Shown here: in pieces, positions 44,906 to 54,163 of the stretch
Numbering within the stretch: the stretch's first letter is position 1
Layout of the letters: each line of letters opens with the position of its first letter
From: Candidatus Brocadia sinica JPN1
Lineage (GTDB): Bacteria > Planctomycetota > Brocadiia > Brocadiales > Brocadiaceae
Length of the DNA stretch: 64,000 nucleotides
Assembly: GCF_000949635.1 (NCBI RefSeq)
Contig: NZ_BAFN01000001.1
Span: 620,001-684,000 of the forward strand
Direction: 5' to 3'
Position numbers and translations under genes: made by a program
The notes under the pieces: model-generated
Seen by the model: only the letters and a program-made list of their open reading frames with translations
The model's database searches: none
Told to the model about the DNA's origin: nothing

Positions 44906-46650
44906 TCGCCCCCCCTTAAAAATTGCACTTGTCCTTTTTTTACCGGTAAGAAGACAGAAAAAGTTGTTCCCTCGTGTAATGAACTTTTCATTTTTATATA
45001 GCCTTCATGGTCTTCTACGATCTTGCGGGACACTGCCAATCCTACACCTGTCCCGTCTACCTTTGTTGTAAAAAAGGGTACAAAGATGTTCTGCATTGCC
45101 TCCGCCGTCATGCCCTCACCGGTATCAGTTATATTAATTTTTACGTATTCATTTTCCACCATAGTTTCTATTATCAGGGTGCCGCCATTGGTCATTGACT
45201 CCACTGCGTTTTTTATCAGATTTAAAAATACTTGTTTGATCTGGGTGGGGTCTATATTAATTTTCGGCATAATGGCATCGAATCTTTTTATCAACTGAAT
45301 GCGGTTATTTTTGAAATACGGATCCATTAAGGAACATGTATTTTCTAATATTTCATTTATTTGAGAAGGCACTTTAACCGGTGTCTGTTCTATGGGTTTA
45401 CTAAAATCCATAATATTCGCAAGGATTCTCTCTAATCGACCAACTTCTTCAACAATGATCTCTACATTTCGTTTTGTCTGTTTATTGTTAGTAATATCCC
45501 GCAAAATCGCCCTGGCAAACCCACCCACCGTCACCAATGGATTACGGATCTCATGCGCAATATATGCCGCCATGTTTCCTATAACCGCAAGCCGCTCTGA
45601 ACGAATTAGTCTTTCCTGAGTTTCTTTGAGTTGTTGAATCTTTTCTTCAAGTTTTTTATAAGTTTCTGCATTTGAAATTGCCAATGCCGCACGGTTAGCA
45701 AAAATACTTAAAAGTTCGACCTGTTCCTCTGTTATTGGTTTGCGGCTGTAAACATTATCAGCACAAATTACCCCTATCGCTTCGTCCTTAACCACTAACG
45801 GAACACAAACAAATTCGTTCGCATTAATCATGCTTACAAACTTTTTATTACTATTTGGATTACGAAAGGCATCTCTTTCTAAAATAGGCTTTTTTGTTTT
45901 TATACACGAGACGATGATTTCTTTTTCATCTGCTAAAGAATAGGCCATCAGTCGTGTAATCATGTGCAACGGAGTATCCTCACGATAATGATCCTCCGAT
46001 GCTTTAATAAGGTCTTCTAACTTCTCATACTTACTGGCTATTTCACCCCATATCTTATTTGCCTCTTCCCAACCGGAGGGACCAACGGCCATCTTACCAT
46101 AGACAATACCCCGTTCCCTATCCACCAGAAAAAGCCTTGCACAATTAAATCCCAATGCAGTCCCGGCTGTAACGCAGGTTAAGATTAAGTGAAGCAACCG
46201 GTCAATCTGCAGCGTTCCCTGCATCAACTCTGCAAGTTTTCGCAATAAGGAAAGTCGATGTATCTTCTCTTCCTGCTCCGTGGTATCTATCGAGAACTTA
46301 AGTAACTGGATAATAGCACCATTCTCGTGCCTGATAGGTATAGAAATATTTTTGACATACCTTCTTTCTCCTTTTTCTGTAATTAACTGGATCTCACTAA
46401 ACTGTTTTTTACCACTTGACAGCGCTTGAAGAACAGAACAATATTTCATCTCCTTGCATTCACATTTATACACCTCACGGCAATTTTTCCCTACTGGATC
46501 ATCCCTTAAATTGAGCATTTTAGAAAGGGTCTTATTAGCCCAAACAATATTCAGATCTTTATCCATTATGGATAATCCAGCATCGAGCGCATCCACGAGG
46601 TTGTTTACAACATTGTCGAATTCATTTTTTAAAATGTGCGATAACACCAT
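44902..46650 (-). CDS. PAS/GAF sensor histidine kinase
   Basis: 582 aa, cytoplasmic. PAS domain (~10-125; LDAGLSIMDKDLNIVWANKT, with a CKCECKEMKYC cysteine cluster at ~47-57 that could hold metal or sense redox). GAF domain (~150-345), HisKA H-box in MAAYIAHEIRNPLVTVGG, HATPase N-box NLIKNAVESM and G-box DTGEGMTAEAM, GTGVGLAVS. Followed by its receiver partner with a 4-bp overlap, and preceded by glgA 26 bp away, so probably one transcript with the glycogen genes. Confidence 0.92.
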   Translation of the reverse strand: MVLSHILKNEFDNVVNNLVDALDAGLSIMDKDLNIVWANKTLSKMLNLRDDPVGKNCREVYKCECKEMKYCSVLQALSSGKKQFSEIQLITEKGERRYVKNISIPIRHENGAIIQLLKFSIDTTEQEEKIHRLSLLRKLAELMQGTLQIDRLLHLILTCVTAGTALGFNCARLFLVDRERGIVYGKMAVGPSGWEEANKIWGEIASKYEKLEDLIKASEDHYREDTPLHMITRLMAYSLADEKEIIVSCIKTKKPILERDAFRNPNSNKKFVSMINANEFVCVPLVVKDEAIGVICADNVYSRKPITEEQVELLSIFANRAALAISNAETYKKLEEKIQQLKETQERLIRSERLAVIGNMAAYIAHEIRNPLVTVGGFARAILRDITNNKQTKRNVEIIVEEVGRLERILANIMDFSKPIEQTPVKVPSQINEILENTCSLMDPYFKNNRIQLIKRFDAIMPKINIDPTQIKQVFLNLIKNAVESMTNGGTLIIETMVENEYVKINITDTGEGMTAEAMQNIFVPFFTTKVDGTGVGLAVSRKIVEDHEGYIKMKSSLHEGTTFSVFLPVKKGQVQFLRGGE

Positions 46651-46676
46651 AATCCACTCTTCATATTTGATATGAC

Positions 46677-48143
46677 TTATCTCGTATCTACAACTTTTTT
46701 ATAAAGTGCTACATATTCCCTTGCGCTTCTTTCCCAGGACCAATCCTGTGCCATACCATTCTTCATAAGATTAGTCCATTGCTTCTTGTTCTTAAATAAA
46801 TCCATTGCCCTCACAACAGTGGCTAATAATAAATCCGAGTCGTACTCTTTAAACGAGAATCCGTTAGCTCTACTACTGCTAATAGGATCCGTACGAACAT
46901 CTGTAATTGTATCTGCAAGACCACCGGTACTTCGAACGATTGGAATGGTTCCGTATCTCAGGCTGTACAACTGATTCAGTCCGCATGGTTCAAATCGTGA
47001 CGGCATTAATAACATATCTGACCCAGCCTCAATTTCATGTGCTGAACGTTCATCAAATGTCAATTTTACAGCCACTTTTGCAGGATATGTTTTTGCATAG
47101 TTCTGAAATAATTCCTGATACCGCTGATCACCAGTGCCCAACAAAACAAACTGGAGGTCAACCTTCATCAAATCCATGAATTTGTTCACAACTAAATCCA
47201 ATCCTTTTTGGTCTGTCAGGCGGGTTATCATCCCGATAATAGGACAATCTCTTTCCGGCAATTTATATTTCCGTTGTAAAGCCCTTTTACAGAGTTGTTT
47301 TCCGTTCAGATTTTTCAATCCATAATTCGCAATGATAAATTTGTCAGTTTCCGTGTTCCATATGGAATAATCAATTCCATTGATGATTCCATAAAGGTCT
47401 TTTGCCCTTTCTCTCAGTACACCATCCAGACCTTCACCATATTCAGGAGTTTGAATCTCCTCAGCATATGTTTTGCTAACAGTAGTAATGAGATCACTGA
47501 AAACAATACCCCCTTTTAAAAAATTTAATTTCCCGTAAAATTCTAATTGTTTCCAATTAAAAAGGCTCCAATCCAACCCTGTCATGTTCATATCCCAATG
47601 CCAGAACAATCCCTGATATGCAAGGTTATGGATAGTTATAATTGTCTTTGTCTTTTTAAAACACGCTTTTCTTGCGTAGTTTGTCTTTAAATATACCGGA
47701 ACAAGCCCCGTCTGCCAATCATTACAATGCACAATATCAGGACATATTTTGAGCTTTTCTATGGCTTCCAGTGCACCCTGAGCAAAAAAGATAAACCGCT
47801 CGCTATTATCATCAAAATCTTTTATGGTCCCTGGATAATTATACAAACCCTTTCGGGCAAAATATTGTTCATTGTCCAAAAAATAAATGGGTACTTGTGT
47901 ATCTGGTAAAAATCCTTTATACACATATCCAGTCTTAGGCTTGTCACCGATCTTTACTTCAAACTGTATATCAGTTTTTGTTATAGGATATTGACATTCT
48001 TTTATAGTACCGTAAAGGGGCATAAATAACACAATTTCCACACCCAATTTTTGTAAACTTTTGGGAATCGCCCCGGCAATATCGGCCAGACCACCAGTTT
48101 TTGCAAAAGGCACTACTTCAGATGACAAATAGATAGTTTTCAC
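46677..48143 (-). CDS. glgA: Glycogen synthase (ADP-glucose type)
   Basis: 488 aa, full length. N-terminal [16 protein letters not shown] (residues ~15-30), nucleotide-binding region ([17 protein letters not shown]), catalytic E-x-x-x-E region ([21 protein letters not shown]) and STGGLADTI at the C-terminus match GT5 starch/glycogen synthases. Extends alpha-1,4-glucan from ADP-glucose. Overlaps the galT-like gene by 4 bp, so co-translated. Confidence 0.95.
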   Translation of the reverse strand: MKTIYLSSEVVPFAKTGGLADIAGAIPKSLQKLGVEIVLFMPLYGTIKECQYPITKTDIQFEVKIGDKPKTGYVYKGFLPDTQVPIYFLDNEQYFARKGLYNYPGTIKDFDDNSERFIFFAQGALEAIEKLKICPDIVHCNDWQTGLVPVYLKTNYARKACFKKTKTIITIHNLAYQGLFWHWDMNMTGLDWSLFNWKQLEFYGKLNFLKGGIVFSDLITTVSKTYAEEIQTPEYGEGLDGVLRERAKDLYGIINGIDYSIWNTETDKFIIANYGLKNLNGKQLCKRALQRKYKLPERDCPIIGMITRLTDQKGLDLVVNKFMDLMKVDLQFVLLGTGDQRYQELFQNYAKTYPAKVAVKLTFDERSAHEIEAGSDMLLMPSRFEPCGLNQLYSLRYGTIPIVRSTGGLADTITDVRTDPISSSRANGFSFKEYDSDLLLATVVRAMDLFKNKKQWTNLMKNGMAQDWSWERSAREYVALYKKVVDTR

Positions 48144-49165
48144 GATTGCACTACCACTGCTTTCTTTTCTATATTTACGTTTCTAAGAAATTCAGCTGCA
48201 TTTTCAGGTGTTACCGTATTTATATAAAAACCACTACCCCACTCAAAACCTGCAACCCTTGTTAGCCGTGGAATAATTTCAATATGCCAGTGATAATATT
48301 CTATTTCCCCAAAAACAAATGGCGTTGTATGGACAATATAATTATAAGGTGGAAACTCAAGTGATGTCTCGAGTTTGAGAAGAACCGCACGTAAAATCTG
48401 GGCCAATTCTTCGGTCTCCATCTTTTGCAAATTCTCGAAATGGGAGGAATGTATTTTTGACAAAATCCATGTCTCGAAAGGGAATCGCGATGCATACGGC
48501 GCAAAGGCAACAAAAGTATCACCTTCCAGCACGATCCGTGTCCCGGTAGATAACTCTTGTTGAACCATATCACAAAGTAAACAACGACCTCTGTATTTGT
48601 AAAATTCCTCGCACCCATTCATCTCGTGCATAACCGATATCGGCACAATAGGTGTAACAATTAATTGTGAATGGGAATGTTCCAGGGTAGCACCCGCGGC
48701 CGTCCCTACATTTTTAAAAAGTAATCCGTATATAAATCGTTTATCTTTTTTCAAATCCACGAGTCTATCCCTGTATGCCCACAACATCTCTTCCACTTGT
48801 TTATTATCAAGTTCTGTCAAAGAAGTGACATGCTTCGGGCTTTCAATAATCACTTCATGCGCGCCAATACCGTTCATCGAATCGTAGATTCCCTCACCAT
48901 GCTTGTTTAAATTACCTTCAATTCTTAACGCGGGAAATTTATTTGGAACCACCCTTATTCGCCATCCTTTTGTATTGGATTGAGTGCCTCTTTCTCTATA
49001 TGCCATAATCTCCGGCGGCGTCTTATCTTCATTTCCTTCACAAAAAGGGCAAAAACCACCTCTAAGAGACTGTGGTTCCGATTTAAAATCAGTTGGTCGC
49101 ATAGCCCTTTCTGTAGCAATAATTATCCAACGACCAGAAACGGGGTCTTTTCGAAGCTCCGGCAT
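48140..49165 (-). CDS. galT: Galactose-1-phosphate uridylyltransferase family
   Basis: 341 aa. Typical N-terminus [19 protein letters not shown], zinc site CPFCEGNED and catalytic HxHxQ triad as [10 protein letters not shown], plus C-terminal [11 protein letters not shown]. The family exchanges UMP between glucose-1-P and galactose-1-P; in glycogen clusters such proteins may act as ADP/UDP-sugar:phosphate nucleotidyltransferases instead. No galactose genes are nearby, so the exact substrate is not certain. Confidence 0.9.
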   Translation of the reverse strand: MPELRKDPVSGRWIIIATERAMRPTDFKSEPQSLRGGFCPFCEGNEDKTPPEIMAYRERGTQSNTKGWRIRVVPNKFPALRIEGNLNKHGEGIYDSMNGIGAHEVIIESPKHVTSLTELDNKQVEEMLWAYRDRLVDLKKDKRFIYGLLFKNVGTAAGATLEHSHSQLIVTPIVPISVMHEMNGCEEFYKYRGRCLLCDMVQQELSTGTRIVLEGDTFVAFAPYASRFPFETWILSKIHSSHFENLQKMETEELAQILRAVLLKLETSLEFPPYNYIVHTTPFVFGEIEYYHWHIEIIPRLTRVAGFEWGSGFYINTVTPENAAEFLRNVNIEKKAVVVQS

Positions 49166-49217
49166 GTTTTATCGTCCTCCATTGTCTTTTTGGAAAATAA
49201 TCTTGTGGTCCCTGGCG

Positions 49218-51407
49218 TTACACCTGCCACATCATTCTTTCAAAATCTTTTGATGGTACAGAAAAATAAAACACCGTCCTAAGGGGCATCCTTTGTATAA
49301 CTTCATCCTCTTTCACCAGTTCAATAAAAAATTCTACATCTATTCCTGGGAAAAGGCCTAAATCCGCAAAAGGACAGGATAATTCAATTATTTTATTCAA
49401 GGAGATACTATAAAAATCTTTCCTGTCGTAAGTATTTCTTTTATTTTTTATCCGAAATCTCAACGGTTTATCTGCAAAAAAAGATGTATAAATTTGCAAT
49501 TCCTCGGGCTGGACAAAAGTTATTACCAGTCTTCCCCTATCTCTATATTGAGAAAACAAATTTTCGTTAAAATCTACCCTTATAAATAAAGTATCTATAT
49601 CAAATCCAAAGAACCCCTCCTGAAGAGGTTGATCAGATGTTCTATGCATTGCGTCCATATCCTTGCTTGCACTGTACTTGCCTGCATCAAGCCATTCAAA
49701 ATAATTGCTCACAAAACCATCCAGATTAACAGATAAAAACCTTTTTGGATATGAATAGGGTTTTCTATAATCCATCCTCGAAATAGGCACATCTAATATC
49801 CTTGGTACATCAACATTGAATAATTTATATACGTTTTTAAGATGCAATCTAAACAAGCTGTCAAATTCATCTTTATAATGGGTAAAATGATCGTCACCGA
49901 ACCACCAAAACCAATCGCTGCCTTCCGCTATGAATATTTCTTCCCAAGCCTTACTCATAATATTATCCGAAGATAAAAGGTCTTTCCTTCCTGCCTGGTT
50001 TACAACAAAAGAGCGTGTATCTTCTAACAAATCCCATGCTGTATTCTTTTCTTCGTGTCCAATCCATGTTGCCAGGTTATGCCCAATCCACGAACCGGGG
50101 CAAATATGCTGCAATACTTGCCCCGGAGGATGCTCTTCCAAATAATCCCGAATACGGACACATTCCAAATCGCCATCGTCACTAATTACACGATACAGTT
50201 TCCGTAAGAAATCTATACCGCTGTCAGGATAATGCTCCCAGGCATTCTCTCCATCTAATATGATTGTTACGAGGAGGGGTTTCCCATTGTTGTTATATTT
50301 CTTCAGGCTATTAATCCTATTTATGAAATCAGATACCGCAGAGTCGGGATGATACTTCGAATACTGAAATCCAATTAAATCTGAAAGAGCGTGATCACGA
50401 AACACCATATTAATGGTGTTATCTTTTATATTGATCTGATAAGGTTTATATAATAACTCAGGCGCAACAACATCTCCGTACCTGTCTCTCAATACTTTAT
50501 TACCAAGGGAACAAGCCAGTATCTCTTCGTCGGATGCTAACCAATGAAACCCTGCTTGGGTCACTATCGGAATAATATCATCACTAACAGCACCCTCCGA
50601 AGGCCACATACCATGAGGTTTTTGCTCAAAATATTTTTCGTAGGTTTGAACAGCTCTTTCTACCTGTATTTTTGCATCTTCGGTTGCCAACAATCTTTTT
50701 TTTGGTAAGGACAGTTTAGGTAAAATAACTTTTGCGGCTTCTTGATTACACAATAAAGGTAAAATGGGATGGTAATAGGGAGAGACGGTAACTTCTATTT
50801 GCTTCAAATCTTGCAATCGTTTATGAAGTGGAATAATTTGTCTTATTACATCAGTTTGTTTTGATAGTACTATCTCCTTATCTTCTTTTGTAAACCCTTT
50901 GCCTTTTTTTATTAATTCTGATAACAGATGGTCTCTTTGAATTACTAATGGAGTATACCACGTGAGGTTTGCCCAAACCTGCAAATCTTGAAAATCCTCG
51001 TTAGAAAAAATCTTGACCACCTCTCGTGCCAATTTCTTTCTAAAATTCCTCTTTTTTAATAATTCTTTATACCTCGGATAAATATCAATCATGTTTTGAT
51101 GATTCGCAGAGAAAAAATTATCCAATATGTAAAGTTTATTTTCCTGGGTTAAATCCTCAGCAGGTATTTTTGTTAATTTCCAAAACTGATCACTGGCGCG
51201 ATTCTCCCCATAATCCTTAAGTTGCTCAAGCAGGCATGGCGCATAATTAAACGTTTGGCGTATTCTGGGAAAATCTTCCAGTAATAACGCCATACCGATA
51301 TAGTCTTTTATTCCATGCAGCCGCACCCATGGCATCGAGTACTCACCCGTTACATTGTCTTTATAATAAGGTTGGTGCTGATGCCAATAGAATGCAATTT
51401 TGATCAT
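49218..51407 (-). CDS. Glycoside hydrolase family 57 protein
   Basis: 729 aa, no signal peptide, so cytosolic. GH57 signatures: IAFYWHQHQPYYKD at the start, GMWPSEGAVSDD (catalytic Glu), WLASDEEILA, and LDGENAWEHYPDSG (catalytic Asp). The C-terminal ~200 residues form a beta-sandwich-like domain. Activity range: alpha-amylase, amylopullulanase or 4-alpha-glucanotransferase. First gene of a minus-strand run with galT and glgA, so most likely debranches or trims stored glucan. Confidence 0.9.
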   Translation of the reverse strand: MIKIAFYWHQHQPYYKDNVTGEYSMPWVRLHGIKDYIGMALLLEDFPRIRQTFNYAPCLLEQLKDYGENRASDQFWKLTKIPAEDLTQENKLYILDNFFSANHQNMIDIYPRYKELLKKRNFRKKLAREVVKIFSNEDFQDLQVWANLTWYTPLVIQRDHLLSELIKKGKGFTKEDKEIVLSKQTDVIRQIIPLHKRLQDLKQIEVTVSPYYHPILPLLCNQEAAKVILPKLSLPKKRLLATEDAKIQVERAVQTYEKYFEQKPHGMWPSEGAVSDDIIPIVTQAGFHWLASDEEILACSLGNKVLRDRYGDVVAPELLYKPYQINIKDNTINMVFRDHALSDLIGFQYSKYHPDSAVSDFINRINSLKKYNNNGKPLLVTIILDGENAWEHYPDSGIDFLRKLYRVISDDGDLECVRIRDYLEEHPPGQVLQHICPGSWIGHNLATWIGHEEKNTAWDLLEDTRSFVVNQAGRKDLLSSDNIMSKAWEEIFIAEGSDWFWWFGDDHFTHYKDEFDSLFRLHLKNVYKLFNVDVPRILDVPISRMDYRKPYSYPKRFLSVNLDGFVSNYFEWLDAGKYSASKDMDAMHRTSDQPLQEGFFGFDIDTLFIRVDFNENLFSQYRDRGRLVITFVQPEELQIYTSFFADKPLRFRIKNKRNTYDRKDFYSISLNKIIELSCPFADLGLFPGIDVEFFIELVKEDEVIQRMPLRTVFYFSVPSKDFERMMWQV

Positions 51408-51409
51408 TA

Positions 51410-52762
51410 TTATTCAAGTGTTTTAAGAAGCTTCTTTGGTGTTTCTTTCGGATGTTCAATCTTTTTCCAATATTCCGCAAATTGAAATTTTGGACTGTGT
51501 TCACTATTATGACAAATCACACAATTGCTTTCACCTGTTGTACCATAGTCATTCTTTACACTTTTTATATGTTTACTTCCAGCACCATGACAGCTTTCGC
51601 AACCCACATCTATTAAGTTTCGATTTTTTTGGTAATTCAAAAATCCTGAAACATCCCCGTAGCCGGTTGTATGACACTTAATACATTCCGGGTCATATTG
51701 ATGACCAACACCAATCAGGGTATTATATGAAGCACCGTGTGTTGTTTTGTACCAGTGATCGTATATTACTTTATGGCATACTCCACAGGCAAAACTGCCC
51801 ACATAGAATAACCCCTCTGGGAGGGGCGCCTGAGGGGTCTTGCTTAATAAATCTTCATCCACAAGTTGTTGCTGGTATTCCTTCAATAATGAAATCATTT
51901 CTTTTGAATCTTTGTAAGTATGGTCCAATGGAACAACCTCAACGGACTTTCTTTCAACAACATTTTTATTTATTGAATAGTGCGCAACACCAATGTACTT
52001 TCCACCCATCCCGGGAGAAACAACTGGTGTGTTATTAATATATATTGCATCCTCTGGTTCATCGCTATTGTGCCCACTTATAATTAATCCTATTTCTGGA
52101 AAGAATTTTGCAATCTCGACGGACTCTTCCAGTGATGAATGCGAAAGTAATACTAAGAGATCTACCTTACCATGCAACTGTTTAACCAGAGGGCTTAGTG
52201 CTTTTACTGGCTCAGATACATTCACATAATCCAACGCATGCGCACTAAAAAGGGATTTGGAAAGAATACCGAAAAAGGCAATTTTAAAAGAATGCCCAGA
52301 ATAAAAACGTTCTTTTATGACATATTGACTGATTTTTATTGGAAATGGACTAACAATTTTTACGTTGCTTGAAAGGAAATTTACTTTATTCGTTTGGGAT
52401 AAAAAGCTGAGTATTTGTGGACCAAATCCAATATCCTTTTCACCAAGATTATGTAACACATACCCCATTTCTCCCATTGCACGGCATAGAGTTTCCAGTT
52501 TAATCTCATCCTGTCTACTGTAACCCCTGGAAAGATCGCCTAAACTTACCGGTAAAACAATGTTCCCTTGTTTCCGAAAGAAATCTATAAACGAATGCCT
52601 TCTGGAAATTCCCCCAAGTTGACCCTCATAGCAACCGCATGGTTCAAGATTTCCCAACTCCTCTCCGGAAAAAATTATCGATATTTTCTCAGGAAAAGCA
52701 TAAATCGTACTAGATAGAAAAACAATAAAAAAAGCAAAGAGATACCCTAGATGCTTCCTCAT
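51410..52762 (-). CDS. Metallophosphatase-like / tetraheme cytochrome fusion
   Basis: 450 aa, signal peptide (YLFAFFIVFLSSTIYA). Residues ~27-310 match the UshA-type calcineurin phosphatase fold (NLEPCGCYEGQLGGISRR, NLGEKDIGFG, LLSHSSLEE, LIISGHNSDEP). The usual metal ligands are partly absent: the first motif reads SGEELGNL without the DxH. Residues ~325-450 have four CXXCH hemes (CGVCH, CIKCH, CESCH, CVICH), like cytochrome c554. It starts 18 bp downstream of a DUF1573 gene and ends 3 bp before the GH57 gene. Electron transfer is the more certain function. Confidence 0.85.
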   Translation of the reverse strand: MRKHLGYLFAFFIVFLSSTIYAFPEKISIIFSGEELGNLEPCGCYEGQLGGISRRHSFIDFFRKQGNIVLPVSLGDLSRGYSRQDEIKLETLCRAMGEMGYVLHNLGEKDIGFGPQILSFLSQTNKVNFLSSNVKIVSPFPIKISQYVIKERFYSGHSFKIAFFGILSKSLFSAHALDYVNVSEPVKALSPLVKQLHGKVDLLVLLSHSSLEESVEIAKFFPEIGLIISGHNSDEPEDAIYINNTPVVSPGMGGKYIGVAHYSINKNVVERKSVEVVPLDHTYKDSKEMISLLKEYQQQLVDEDLLSKTPQAPLPEGLFYVGSFACGVCHKVIYDHWYKTTHGASYNTLIGVGHQYDPECIKCHTTGYGDVSGFLNYQKNRNLIDVGCESCHGAGSKHIKSVKNDYGTTGESNCVICHNSEHSPKFQFAEYWKKIEHPKETPKKLLKTLE

Positions 52763-52779
52763 AATGAAAGGATACTTAA

Positions 52780-53811
52780 TTACCCTCTTACTTCCCCACT
52801 GATAGGAATAGTAATAACTGGTTGAATAGCACTGTTTGTGTATATTCTTAAACTACCCGTAATTTTCCCAGCCAGTATATCTTTGCCCAGCTTAATGTCT
52901 ATTTTCTTACTACTATCATTTAAATCAGACACTGCATAATTTATTATACTTGGATCAGCCTCAATCTTTTCTATTTTCACATCTTTATTCACGAAATTCA
53001 CTATAACCGATCTGTTTGGGTCTTGATTTTTTTTAATATTACCAAAAGATACCATTTCCGGATAAAAAGTAACATCCCCAATAACTTCTCCGGAAAATGG
53101 GATATCTATCCTTTCCTGTCTGTTGCTGCTTGTATAGAGAAACACAATTCCATTAAATTTGCCAATGAAATCGTATTTTTCAATAGAAACCTGATAACTA
53201 TAGACATCGTCATCCGTTGTTTTATTTTGTGTAATCGTAATATAAGGATTAGGTGACTCTACTTTCTTTACTTCAATTTTCAACTCAGGCGTTGTTTTTA
53301 TCTCTACATTCCTGGTACAAGAATCACCTTTTCTTATAATACCGAAATTAATTTGTTTTGGATTAACGCGAACCTCTTCAATTATTTCTCCGGTAATAGT
53401 TAATTTATATGCTGGATTTTCAGGATCGTTTGAGTTCACTGTAACTGATTTCGTTACTCTGCCAATAAAACGGCCTGGATTAAATTTAATCTGTACCTCG
53501 CCTTCTTCACCTTTAAGTAGGTTACTCTTTGAAACCAAAGCAGCTGTACACCCACAAGATGATTTGACGCTGGTTATAATTAATTCACCAGATCCATGAT
53601 TTTTAAATATGAATCCGTGTTTCACAATCTCACCAATATAAATTTTGCCAAAATCATACAATTTCTCTTCAAAAACTATTTTAGGTTTTTCCAAAATTTT
53701 TTCAGTATGAGTATTTTCATTGTCTCTCGTGTCTGCTATTAAGACATTACAGCATGTTATAAAAATGAACAACAGTTGTACCATGATTAAACACACTTTC
53801 ATTTCTTTCAT
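52780..53811 (-). CDS. DUF1573 beta-sandwich repeat protein, exported
   Basis: From ATG 53811 (AGGAGA about 10 nt upstream), 343 aa. N-terminal hydrophobic segment with two Cys (FIFITCCNV), so possibly a lipoprotein. Then repeated ~100-aa Ig/ASPM-like domains: LYDFGKIYIGEIVKHGFIFK with SSCGCTAALVSKS, QINFGIIRKGDSC and MVSFGNIKKNQDP, each followed by GEI/GEV motifs. DUF1573 proteins are secreted and common in planctomycetes; function unknown. Precedes the cytochrome fusion by 18 bp, probably the same operon. Confidence 0.8.
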   Translation of the reverse strand: MKEMKVCLIMVQLLFIFITCCNVLIADTRDNENTHTEKILEKPKIVFEEKLYDFGKIYIGEIVKHGFIFKNHGSGELIITSVKSSCGCTAALVSKSNLLKGEEGEVQIKFNPGRFIGRVTKSVTVNSNDPENPAYKLTITGEIIEEVRVNPKQINFGIIRKGDSCTRNVEIKTTPELKIEVKKVESPNPYITITQNKTTDDDVYSYQVSIEKYDFIGKFNGIVFLYTSSNRQERIDIPFSGEVIGDVTFYPEMVSFGNIKKNQDPNRSVIVNFVNKDVKIEKIEADPSIINYAVSDLNDSSKKIDIKLGKDILAGKITGSLRIYTNSAIQPVITIPISGEVRG

Positions 53812-54049
53812 AGCAAATGTATCTCCTATTAATTTACATGTAGTACTTCTTGAATTTATCAGGCGAACAACACATATTCCTGCAGCATTTCCACGCGTTC
53901 TCATAATATCAAGATCAATAAAATCAACTTAACGATTTTTATACTACAATAGTTTATACCTTCAATCAACAAAAATCAATCCAAGCGATTTTTGAGAAAT
54001 TAGCGCCTCTTTTTGATCACTTTTTCCTTTTTTGACACCTCTGCAAAGT

Positions 54050-54102
54050 TAAAAACACGAAGAGCTGGGAGGAGGGGAGAAACCCGCCTAACCCAGCTCT
54101 TC
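54050..54102 (-). terminator. Terminator of the hydrazine synthase operon
   Basis: On the minus strand GAAGAGCTGGG (54102-54092) pairs with CCCAGCTCTTC (54069-54059), with an inner C/G-rich fold, and is followed by GTGTTTTTAAC. It lies 62 bp after the hzsA stop. The space from here to 53811 is non-coding. Confidence 0.88.
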
Positions 54103-54163
54103 AGTTGTCTTACTTCCGGTTCCCGGCCTTCATGAAGACAAGCTCAGGGATTTCCTTCAGGCA

